A stretch of DNA of 64,000 nt from Nautilus pompilius (Eukaryota; Mollusca; Cephalopoda; Nautilida; Nautilidae): positions 964,501-1,028,500 of the forward strand of contig JACATO010000612.1 of NCBI GenBank assembly GCA_018389105.1. Direction: 5' to 3'. This document shows positions 39,701 to 51,500 of the stretch, one piece after another. The translations under genes and the position numbers were made by a program. The number at the start of each line of letters is the position of its first letter. The stretch's first letter is position 1. Below the pieces are notes generated by a model. It made no database searches. It was not told the DNA's origin and was given only the letters and a program-made list of their open reading frames with translations.

Positions 39701-40097
39701 TCTCTTTCCATTTATCAGCAATCAAAATTCTACTTAAAAAACAGATCAACCAGTCGATATAATAAAAGTGTAACATTTGTTAACACTGCTTTAATTCTGT
39801 TTGTGCTTTTCTTTTTAACTTCAGAATCCCCCCGACAAAGATAACACTGGTCAAATACAGTACTTCCCTGCAAATGGCATCCACTTCAGGTACTTTCCGT
39901 ATAACATGCAAAAAGGGTTTGTGTCGCCACTTGTGGCAGTGCAGTTTACCAACATCACCAGAAATCAAGTGATCTTGGTGACGTGCCGAATCTGGGCGAA
40001 GAATATCGCGTACAACTTCAACAAAAGAGCTGGCAGTATTAATTTTGAGCTGTTTGTTTTGGATGTTGAGAAAAGAAGCATAAAGAAAAAGCCCTAA
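33753..40097 (+). CDS. ATP1B: Na+/K+-ATPase beta subunit, gene 2 (tandem paralogue, six exons)
   Basis: Exons 33753-33963, 35290-35430, 36212-36322, 38708-38880, 39227-39328 and 39825-40097 join to 336 residues. The tail carries the beta signature FIYNPETKTCVGRTPKSWG. One membrane helix follows (about 73-95, ITLFYIVFYSILAAYFAILL). Six ectodomain cysteines (167, 180, 191, 205, 243, 300) match the three family disulfides. LIKLNK at 207-212 and FTNIT with an N-glycosylation sequon at 289 are canonical. Exons 2, 3 and 5 are exactly as long as those of gene 1 (141, 111, 102 bp) with the same phases, showing duplication. The C-terminus is 11 residues longer than gene 1 and ends in a basic KKKP. Two in-frame ATGs exist: 33753, and 33849 in a better context (ccATGg), which would give a 304-residue product. 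Confidence 0.93.
33972..33990. repeat. (GCT)n microsatellite beside the exon 1 donor
   Basis: About six GCT units start 8 bp after the exon 1 donor GT (33964) of beta gene 2. Read through in frame they would encode poly-alanine. Confidence 0.9.
34044..34098. repeat. (AAC)n/(AAT)n microsatellite
   Basis: Compound AAC and AAT triplets in intron 1 of beta gene 2. Confidence 0.9.
36960..37650 (+). mobile_element. hAT (ZBED5-like) transposase remnant in intron 3
   Basis: The plus-strand ATG at 36976 opens 78 codons containing AHKVVKELLPASLDMMRTIF and SIPLSDNTRSRLM, the N-terminal core of ZBED5/FAM200-type hAT transposases ('G E.LI.PA..DM...ML...A...I..IPLSN.TV.RRI'). After a stop, WLMKFSHLVDVFSILNKLNL matches the later 'WL..L.YLADIF..LN.LNL.LQG' block. 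The central RNase-H-fold catalytic region is largely missing, so there is an internal deletion as well as stops. Confidence 0.65.
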
Positions 40098-42521
40098 GGT
40101 AAAATCATCCCTCCGGTCCAGAATGGTATTACTTTTACTTTTCAATAAACTAGATGTACTGCTTTTTACAACCAAAGACTCATTTGTACAGTTCAGCACA
40201 ACAGGGCTTCAGATGGGAATAACAGACTACCAGTCAAAAGAACTGGGCTGACTTGTTAGAATAAGGGACAAGAGTTGAGTTCAAATTTTTGATCACCCGG
40301 TCATCTTGGGTTGTCCTCGGCAGCTGAATAGTGCAAGCTGGTGTGGGTTAATTGTTAACCAGCTAGCCATCCTGTGCAACACAGATGAGACTTGGCTTAC
40401 CTGCACTGAGCATCACCACAGCAAATACTACACAGAAATCCTGATGGCTGCACTCATTTTTGCAAAACAAACAAATACAACAAGTGCAAAATGCAGGAGG
40501 CTCTGGGTGCTGTTTTGATGAAATCCATACTCAGAACCAAACCAAACCTCTCTTCAATTTTTCTGTAAATCGGTGTTTTACTTCCGAATTTCCAGTTATG
40601 CGATTTGAATCCTGCATATTTTACAGTGAGTGGTGAAACTATTTGGGACATGTAGGAGTTACATTACACACTTGTCACTGGTGTAAACTTCACTTCAGCC
40701 CTCCACACAGGCCACAATTTCTTTGTAAATGGGAACCCAGGTATTTTTAAAATATATTATGCACATTAGATGATAAATTACCCTGGCTACCAGCACTAAC
40801 AGTTCCCAACAATGAACTACTATGGCATCTATACATTTAAACCTCTATCTTTGCATGTCAAATTTCAAGAAAAAAAAATTTTTTTTTTTGCAAATAAATT
40901 TAAAAAACAAAACAAAACAATTGTTTATATAATTAGTAAATAAAAACAACAGAAGAGTGGTTACTCCACATAACTGGTGCTACACTTACTGTCATATTTC
41001 TGATAGGTCAAAGGTGATCGGAGGTTATTATTGGCTGTACTATCAGTAAGATTTCAAGTGTACACATACACACAAAAAATGAATAAGGACCAAGATTAAT
41101 CTACGTTTTATGACTGGTAATTCATTCATCAACATGTTATACAAAGCTGACATCACTTCTCAATAGCACGGGGGGTCTTTTCAGGATGCAAACTGAGAAA
41201 AGGAACGAAACCCTTTGTAGCGTACAAATGGCTGCCAAATACTAATCCAAGCGACCGACCGACCAACCAAAATAGTAAGATCTGACCTGCTGACCCATTT
41301 CCACAATCTTTTGTACCAACTAATTTTGTGTTGGTCGCTTTTTTTCCAATCAAAAAAGCACTAGACATGAATAAAACCGACAGTGTAGCTGGAGGGAGAA
41401 CCTGACTGTAGATGCATTTATTAAAGTCAATTTCTTCTGCTAGAGAAAATCTTGGCTTACCAGCCACCACCAGCTGAGAGATTCTTGATGGCTGCAATTC
41501 ATATTTTAACTTTCCAGCAATATTTGGTTTTACATTTTTTTCTTCTTCTTAGCTGATTACAACCACCCCCTTTTTTGTATCTAAGTGAAAAATCTGATAG
41601 TCTGTTGTGCTAGTGATTAAACAACAATAGATTAGGGTCACAAAACTGGTTTTAAGCTTACTTTTGAGATTCAGAAAATCCTATTTTATCACATTTTAAT
41701 ATAATACTTAAGCAAAATAGTTTAAAAGAAACAAAAAAAGCTTATTTCTGCAGATGAAAGTTTTTTTCCTACTTGCCTTAAACAAGCAAATTTTGATGAT
41801 TTTAATTTTCTTCTACATCTGCTATTTTCAACTGGGAGTATTTCATTGATCACAAGTACCATACTACATATTGGGGAACCAACTCAACCTTAATTCATGA
41901 GTATTTGTCGACAATCTAAAAACTGAATTACAAAGAAAGGACTTTCTTTTTTTTTTCTTTCTCTTTTAGTTTTTCTTTTTCTACACATTTAACCTGATAA
42001 ATTTATCAAACAAGTTCATGTCTGCAACTAGTCTCTTTCTCCTTTTATAATTCATCCATTACAGGTATTGCTTTTAAAAAACCTGTGGGTAATTCGATTA
42101 AAAACAAAAATATGCGTGTACACCATAACTGACATGTTGGTCTCTTCAAATAAGCCCCAGTATGTTTTTAGTGACTCCTTGTCATTTAGCTAACTCATTC
42201 AGAATAAATAAATAAATAAATACTACTGCACAACTAGCCTAATTTATAATGATAGATTCACTTAATCAGTTTTGCAAAATGCTGGCAAACTGCTGATTCT
42301 GAAAAGAAAACTTATATCTATTGACTTGTGAAAGAGGTCAAATATCCCAAAAGATCTCATCTCAGGTACCAGTGACACTAGATACCAAACAACTCTAGCA
42401 CTTCTGTCACAGGCTAGAAACTACATTGTATTCATCACATCCATTTTTCAACTTGACTAGCAGCAGCTGCTGCAGTGGGAGAGAAAGTACTTGGATGATG
42501 TGAACTCAGCAGAAAGTTAAC
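40098..42521. other. Convergent intergenic spacer
   Basis: An AATAAA at 40144-40149, 46 bp after the beta gene 2 stop, is a candidate poly(A) signal. Around 40240-40330 a B-box-like gagttcaaattttt hints at a SINE on the plus strand. The rest is AT-rich, and its left part should hold the 3' UTR of the minus-strand NT5DC gene. No coding sequence supported. Confidence 0.4.
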
Positions 42522-45500
42522 TTAGCTCATCCATCCCTGGCCACCTTGGATGTCAAACAGGATATTGGAGTAAGGCTGTGGCTCGTGTGGCAGAGCGGCA
42601 CGACGTGGATAAAACGTATGGTCAGTAGAGTAGTTCAACAAATTGGTCAAGCTGGACGTGTAAATGTCAGCAAATCTTGAGAGGCGGCGAGAAAAATAGG
42701 AGGAGTTATGGTGGGTCCTGAACACACTGCCAAAATAAGGGTTGAACAGAGCTTTTGTGAAGTCTCTACAAAGTATGAAGAGAAAAAGTTTAGTAAAACC
42801 TGTCATCTTGTGAAGAAAGGTCATTTATTTTAAACATCTGTGTGTCTTTTATGATTAGAACTCAAGCTATCTGATGTTGAAAATAAATATGAAATTTTGA
42901 GACAAGTACAAATTGTACAACTGTGGAATTTAATATAAATTCTATAACTGGCTATCTTCACATTTGTAAAACATCATAAGGAGTTCTCAAGGTTCATAGC
43001 ATTTCTAAAACTATCTACAAAATTACATACAGGGTGCTCCCAGTTCCTTCATCCCTATCATCCACAACACATTAGAATGTGTGCTGCAGTGAACGTATCT
43101 ACCTACACATGCTAAAGGAGTGGTTTGTGCTAAAAATGGAAGAATGAGGTATTATCCAATCAATGTGATTACAACAAGATGGTGTGCCAACACATTATGC
43201 ATTAGCAGTCGATGAATTCTTAAATTATGCATTTCCAACTCTGACAACTTATGACAGTGCATTGTGGGGCTACATCAAGGAGATGGGGTCTGCTGTGAAT
43301 GGCCTATTTTCAACTATTTGGCCAGCCAAGTTTAGCAGGATGCCTCACAGGACCTGGTACTGCATAGCCTTATGTCATGACAATGATGGCATTCACACAG
43401 GTCCACCGAACATGGATTAGGTAGGGACTGATGACAGATATTTTAGAGGTATGAAAATGTATACAATAAATACTGTAATAAAAAAAATGAATAAGAATTC
43501 TATAAATGAAAAAGTGACATTAAATTCTTTAGCTACCATCAAAATGAATGTCAATTCTACAAACATTAAAATCCTACAATGGTCTGCCATATTAATTTAG
43601 CAACCTCCACAAATAAATATACCTGATCAAAATTTACATAAATCAGATGTGATTATGTATATATTTATTGCATGTCTAGGTGGAAAATAACCAGTGCGCA
43701 TTATAACTATGAGGAAAACAGGAAGATCCCGCAATATTTCTTCTTTTAACTAAGGTCGTGTTACAGACTTTTCACAATGTGGCTCAGTGACCAGGAGGGC
43801 TTTAAACAGCGACACCGTGATAAGATTGTAGTATTACCCACCATGTTCGCATTAAAACATTTTTTTAACGAGCCAAACAATCCAATGACATTTCCACCAG
43901 TTTGGCTACAGAGGTAGTGAGGCACTTAAAAAAAAGAGAGAAGAAAAGCATTTTTTTCAATAGGAATTAAATGTTTCAAAAGGCCTGATCAGGAGGTGGG
44001 GAGGAGGCACGTCTGGCAAGCTGCATGTTTTACAACAATTTAGGTAGTTCACATCTGGAAGTCAAACTTGGACTTGGAAAAGACCTAATGAAAACCTTCA
44101 ACTCTGTGATCAAGTGCCAGAGGTGGGAGTGTTGTGGTATGGGCTGCAATCTTGCATGATGTAAATAAAGAATTGGTGTTTGTCAAAGGACATCTCAATT
44201 TTTTGGCTAGGTATGCTGCCATTTTAAAGACATCTACCACTGCATCAAGACATAGTAAGATTCTGCGCCATATTCTCTAGAAAGATGGCATATATACCGC
44301 ACTTCTCTTGTGAACACATTTTAAGGACAAATCAAAGCATTTAGCTTCATCTCCGAGTTCCCAAAAATCCTTATATGAATCCAATCAATCACCAGTAGCA
44401 GCATCTGGATTGTCATTGACAGCAGCCTGCCCACATCCATCCAGTATGATGAAATTAAAGAAAATTCTCACAAGGAGTGGGGGTAAACAGATAGACCAGA
44501 CCTTAATATAACATCTTGTTGATTCAATGCCAAACAGGGTAAAGCTGTTTTGTACTGAGAAAAAAGGCCCAACAAGTACTAACAAATAATTTCAATGCAC
44601 TGTCTTTATTTGCCATTTTCCAAAACAACCTAACATATTGTAATATTAACAGAAGGCCAAGTTATTGCAGCTGATCAGAATTCTATAACTATGAAAAACA
44701 TGGAATGCAAATTATAAAAACTCCAATAATTTTGCAAGCAATAAAAAATGTTGAAAATCAATATAAACCCTGTAATTATGAAAAGTGAATTTAAAACTTT
44801 TACCTCAGCCTGTCTCTCTCTCTCAGCCATTCCAACAAAATTATCTTGTTTTCTGCTGAAGCACCATCCTGGAAGAAGAAAATGATACTCAGAGAAGACA
44901 ATTGCGCAGTTACAAAACAAGTACCACAAGAAACATGAATTTATCTCCCATTTGTTTTCAGGAAAAGCAAAAAAAAGTAACCAGATGATACACAAAATGC
45001 AGTTTGATCACTGAATAGTAGTAAATTACTTGGTAATATTCTAAAATAGTTGTAGAAAAATTAATTCAAGTTTTCAAAAAAGGGGTCTTCTAGAAGCAAA
45101 AGTAAATTATTTACATTCATTAATTATTGAGGGGGTTAGTTTTTTTTTCAGATTTTTATTTACATAAAATTTTTAAAAAACTTTAAAGAATTAAAGAGTC
45201 AAAAATTACTAACTGAGGGTAGATTGCAGTTTGAAATAAGCAATCAGTGAAAATATTAACCAACCATTTGTAACATTTTGTGGTCTGTATGAATACTAGT
45301 AATCTTTCCCTCTTGCTATATCTGTATAAAGGGCATCAAAAAAGATGTATACACTTTTTTCTATAGTTTAGTAAGCAAAGAAGCAAAGACATATCGCTAA
45401 AATTGTGTATAAAGGAAAATTTCTGATCCATCATTGGGATCCACACAGGCATTGCAGCATGTCAACAGTGACATGTTCATGGGAAAAGCTATTGGAGTTC

Positions 45501-48500
45501 TTGAGTGATAGCTGACTTTGTGGTGAACATATCTTTCTTTAACACACACCACAGCAAAATAGCTGGTAGTCAGAGATCTGGAAAGTGTGGTAGGTATGCG
45601 ACTGGTGTGTGCCGTCCCATCCATCTCCCAGTTAAGTGTTCATCCAAAAATGCCTGTGCATCTCAATAAAAATGCGAGGGAGTAGTGTCTTGCTGGTAAA
45701 GCACTTTTTCATTGCCATGCATGGACTCGCTGCTGAACACAATGATGCTTATAAGGAGATCAAGTTATTATTCGCCTGTCACCATGTCATTAAAGAATAG
45801 TCTGATAAGACCATGGGAAGATACCTGTCCACACAATGACTCCAGACAGGTTTACCTCTTTCTCATGTCTCTCAATTGTGATATTGAGAGGCAGGTTGGT
45901 GGTGACTGATTTATACTCAGGTGTCCACACATGTACATTGGCAAAATTCTCACGAGAAATTGCCAAACTGTCCGGTTTTATATTTATATTTTTCAGTAAA
46001 TCAACCTACAAAAAGCAACTGTAACCCGGGGAAGACTTGTCATAACGAAATCAAAAAAAAAAAAACCTGAAATGCTTCACTCTTGCACTATGGAGCATTC
46101 ATCAAGGAAACAATATTCTGTGACATTGGGAAAACTGACTACAAGAGAGATTTATTTGTCTGGATAAATGTAATGTCAGATTCTGACTTTTTGGATAAGA
46201 AGTCAAGAGAGTCCATGGTTAGATCTGACCAAAACTTGCACTGGACTCAAACAATGTTCCAAAATAGCATACCTGCATCCTCTCCACCAGTTGCTGTAGC
46301 ACAATTGCCCATCGTACAGCACATTTGTATTCAGTTGAGTTAATTTTCTCAATTTCTAACTGAAATCAGCAAAAATATAAAAATTAAATTACAGACGTAG
46401 CATGAAGGTTTATTTTACCTGTTACAGCTGCTTCCTGAAACTGCCACTTTGAAAGATAATTCACTGTTAATTAGAATGAATATTCATAACGTTATTTATT
46501 TTAAATTGACTAATAACTGAGCAGAGTAAATTATCGCCCATTTCTTTTTTTTTTAAAATTAAACTTTTATCCAAAAGAGAAGTCACTATTTAGTTCTAAG
46601 TAACAGAAATTACTTCTTGGAAACAATTGTGCAATAACAGCACCAGTATAACTTTTTTTTGTTTTATTTAAAAAAAAAGTTATAAAGTAAAATGATAAAG
46701 GATGAATTTCATTAAACAATTTGCTGGCATTAAGAAAATTATATAAAAGACTCAAATTTTTCAGATGTATGCACAAAATGTTTATTTCAGCTCTTGTAAA
46801 AACTGTTAACACTGAGACACCAGTTGTTGGTGATTAGCATCTTATTCCTAATGAACACAAAAAAAAGGTATTAAAAAAAAACTTCAGAAAGACAAACGAC
46901 CAAGACAGTGCTGCCATCACCCAGCAGTCTTGGCAACTAAGAGGTCAGCCTACATGCCAACCATCAGCAAGTGGTCCTGATGGGAACGAGAACTGAAAGT
47001 GCATTCACCCAGTTATCAGAATTGTAAAAATGTTTGCTTGCTATCTTTGCAGAGCTAAAAGACTTAATTTTTTCCCTACACCATGTCAGAAAACATCACG
47101 TGACAACCACGTCTGCTGACAGAAAACAGAGTTAGGACCTAGGGGTCTTGTATATAAATGCCCCCAACTGCTGTCAATCATTAAATGAGGTGGTGCGTGG
47201 GGGGAAGGGGGGGAGGAGGAGAGAAATCCATACATTTTTGGTAGTCCGTGGTAACAAACGAATCACGATGTTAACTTCAAACTTTTCTAATGTGGGTAGC
47301 ACACACAGTACGACACATGCTTACTGCGTATTGTACCTCACTTTAACCCTGGACATGCCCAGAATGCTGGGATCCAAGCAAGCTAGTTACCCCAGGGAAG
47401 TGTCGTTATTGTGAATGGTACCAGACACACAAATAATTTTCTCATTCTAATGGCTACAAGTACAAACTAAAGCAACAGTGGTGTTTCGCATAGTTAAAAT
47501 AATTGCGCTATATCGGTATGGAAAAAGTGGAACCACGTGTAATACTGCATGCCTCTAACTCAGGGATAATTGCTCCAGTTCGCCATCCGTGCCTCACAGC
47601 TGCATCCTGCAAAAGAAAAAAAAATACATAGGTTTAGAGAAAAGTAACACACCTATACATCATTCGATGCCATGTCTGGCTGTAACATAACAAGCCTTAC
47701 TAAGAGAATTGTTTGCTATTTTTTTTTTTTTAATCAAATTCTGTCAATTCATTTATTGAAAGTACTGAAACCCTGCCAGCAGGTCACCAAAAAGTCAGAG
47801 CTCTCCATGTACAACCAAATACCACAAGAATGTTGAATTCTGATGCCACAGAACTATGGAAAATTAAGATGCACATCCTAATGCTAGTAGCACTACTCAA
47901 ATTTTGTTAATGCATAATCATCTTTAAAAATAATTAAATTATACAACTTTTTTTTTTTTTAAGTTATGGAGTAAAATAAAACTGTTTATTAACATATTTC
48001 AATATGTCTTTATAGGTAGGAACCTCCCTGAACAACGGTGGAAGCAACACAATCGAGATCTATTGTTTTACAGTACAAAGAGACCCCATTCTTTTTGGAA
48101 ACTTCATTGTGTCCTGTCCACTTGTAGTAGTTGTAAGACTCTGATGCTACCTCTGCAAGAGCCTTAATTACTCATCAATGAGCTGGTTTGATTTTGTTTC
48201 CGCCTGATTCACTGTGCTGGTTTTGGAACCTTTCAGGAAGCCATGAAAATCAGTGTGGAGACAAAACCAGCATTAAAAAGATGGATAAGCACAATTATAA
48301 AAAAAAAAAAAACCTTGAAACACAGGATGCGTCAGAACTACTAACAGCTAGGTCACTGTAAACATGGTCACCAAAGTACAGCACACTTGACCCATACCAT
48401 CCAGTTATCTGTCGCAAAATGGAGAAATTTCCCTGTTTGAAAAAAAAAAAAAAGGAAATTAATATTCATTTAGTAGTTGTTGATAAAATGGCAGCTTCAA

Positions 48501-51500
48501 GGGATCAATGTGGGTAGATTAAGTCAGAATTTAATACGTTACTAAACCTATGTATTCTAACCTGCATTTGACAAAATCAGATATCACTGAAAGACAAAAG
48601 AACGAAAGTTTGAGCTACTGAACCTAATGGAATACTTAAAAAATGGAACCATCCCAAAAACCAAAACATTTCTATTAAAGGTGGTCATTTACACCATGAT
48701 GATTCATAATTTACTTTCCTTGCCTGCTAAGTCTCTGGAAACTTGTCTTTTGTAGTTAACCTTAATTCCCTTATTATCTCTACAGAACATGGAATTTATG
48801 AACACACGAGGTTCTCTCATTTTGGCACAGAGGAGGAGCTATATTTATAATTAAGGTAATCAGTAGTCTTCCTTTTAATGTGTTAATTTTTTTTCTTAAT
48901 GAGCATTTTCATACCAAATTTAAAAAATGTAGAAAGTGTTAACTTATCAGCCGATTTCTCACCTGTTGGTATACTGTTCCTTTTTGCAGAAATTGCACGC
49001 GATCCCAGGCAGGTGTACCTGTGGCAACATCATGAATCCTGAATGGTCTGTTAAATGAAAATATAAAATGTTAATAGATTTTTAAACATTTTCTACAAAA
49101 CAAATGATGAATGAAACATTTAAAACTTAAATTCAGGAATACCTGAAAGAAAATTAGTCAGAAATATCTACTCAACATCCCTGCTTAAGTTTTTACATGT
49201 AAAGATAGAAATCTGAGCTTTTCTTCCTAATAAGACTAACAGGATTGACAAATGATGTTTTTGAAATATCACATTCCTTCTGGGTGTCAAATAATCCAAT
49301 GATTATACTACTGGATTGCTATGGTCAAGGGCCTATGTTCACTTCTGCAGAAGCTTGGTTTGGCAAAATCCCATAGCATGATTTCCTGTGACATCTAAAA
49401 GAGCTCTAGTATGATTTCTTTGGCTCCATCAAAGTACAATAAGAATCACAAAAAACCCCCAGCTAATGAAGATGTCTTTTAACAAAGAAAAACTAAAATA
49501 ATGATATTAAGGGATTAAATCATAACACTGCAGACTAATGCTTCTCATGCAAAACTAACTGTTTACCTGGTTGTTTCATGAAAAAATTTTGGTTTCCTGG
49601 CATTAGTGATGACAACATCAAACAACCCTTGCCATTTAGGACCGACCAGGTATTTCATTCCAGCATCCCTAACAAAAAGCAAGTACACATAACATACATA
49701 AACACGCACTGTATAACAAATTGAGATATCTTTGTATAGTTTAAAAAAGAAAAAAATAGGTGCACTGTTAGTATCCATCTGTAGTGATCAGTTGGTATGT
49801 AAGATTCTATCAAGTCAAAACTTCACAGTACAGCCATTTTAAAAGCTGACACACCTAAGCCCATGAAATTTGTGATTTTCCTTGTAAGAGAACTATCATA
49901 TTACCTACAAAAAAGGATAAAAGGTTTTAAATGACAGACTATTCCACAAAAAAGATGTAGCTAAGTTATTACAAAAAAGTTTTACTTGTTGAGTGATTAA
50001 CAACCAAGAGAAAATGGGATATCACAGCTGTGTTTTCATCAGTTGGTCTCTCTAATACATTTTTATGGAAAAGTTTATTTTAAAGCATGCATTAGCAGTC
50101 ATTAGGAACTAAGCAAAAATTAAAGTTAATTATTTAGATTGATAAAGAAAATTTTCAAACAGTTATCATTGACCTTAACTTCAGTCACAGAAAAGTTTCA
50201 TCAGGTTCAGACATGCCAACTTACACAAAATGAAAACTGCTGTTAGTTATGAGAAACAGTTTTTTCTTCGCCTTAACCAACCTCACCAACAAATGGTTGA
50301 CCTCTGGTCTTTTCTCCAGATATTTATCTATATTTAAAAAAAATAAGAATTCAAATCAATGTTTTTATTCAATTCTAAGAAACCACTTGTTCTTTTATAG
50401 CATTCCCAACCCTTTCTGCTATTCAATTTTTCCTCGTTAGTGCGGCCTCATGTCTACCACTGTTTGTCCAGTGGGTAATCCTCAACCATCATATAGTTAA
50501 AATCTCTGTTATTTCTTGCCCGATGATTCGCCATGCTCACTGGTGCGTGGTGAATCGGGCAAAAATAATGCCATCATTACACTCTCAACATCAACTTTCT
50601 GGGGGAGGGGCTCTAAAATGTCCAAGTGTGCTGCATCCACAATCAGGAATGATGAACTAGTGCAATAACCAATAACAACAAAATAAATGATTTACTTCCA
50701 TACAAGATAACACCCACATGCTTTGTTGTGTGTTGGTAGCAATTGTGAAACCTGGAAATGTGTCTAAGAATCAAACGAATGTGTCATAATTATAGTGTGC
50801 AAACAGGTTTAACATTCTGTCCAGGTGGAAAAAATAAACTAATACTCTCCCCAAAAAAAGAACTATGAACAGTAAATATGCAAAAAAGATAAGCAAGATG
50901 GCTAAAGCAGCCTATCTACAATTATGTGCCGGTTACATCGCATTATATTGCTAGCCACTCTATGGTCTACTCATTTTCCTTTATAATTCCACATTGACAG
51001 TTTTTTCTAAAGAAAATAAAATTTTTTCCTTCTATCATCAGAGATTCCAGCCTTTTAAACAAACAAAAAAAAAAAAGGATAATCTTGGATGCCCTGTAAA
51101 TAGTGAGGAAAAACATACTAGAATCCTTTTTCTGAGGAGGATGAGTTTTACTGCATTGTTCATCATCCTGGGATACAGTTGCGATATAAAAATACAGAGA
51201 AGCCGCCACATTGCTATCTAAAACTCTCCTTGGAGAGCCACAGCATCTCAAACTGATATTCATCAGACAGAATGCACTAGTAGCCAGTAATGTCCACATG
51301 TTAGACAACTCCCTAACTTATTTGATCCTGTTCTGTTGTAAATACCTAGCCTCGCCTCTCTGCCTAAAACTTCAAGCATAACTCTCAGAAGGCAAAATGT
51401 AAAGAAAAAAGACCAAAAAAATAATACAACTAAATAAAAATTATTTATTTATTTGTATTAGCTATCATATTTGTAAAATATTTTAGTTTATTATTCATTA

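Noticed and set aside
49305..49450. Possible dispersed repeat shared with 60065-60320
   Set aside because: A stretch of about 20 bases is similar (GATTGC.AT.GT...GGCCT), but the similarity is not sustained, so I cannot claim a family.
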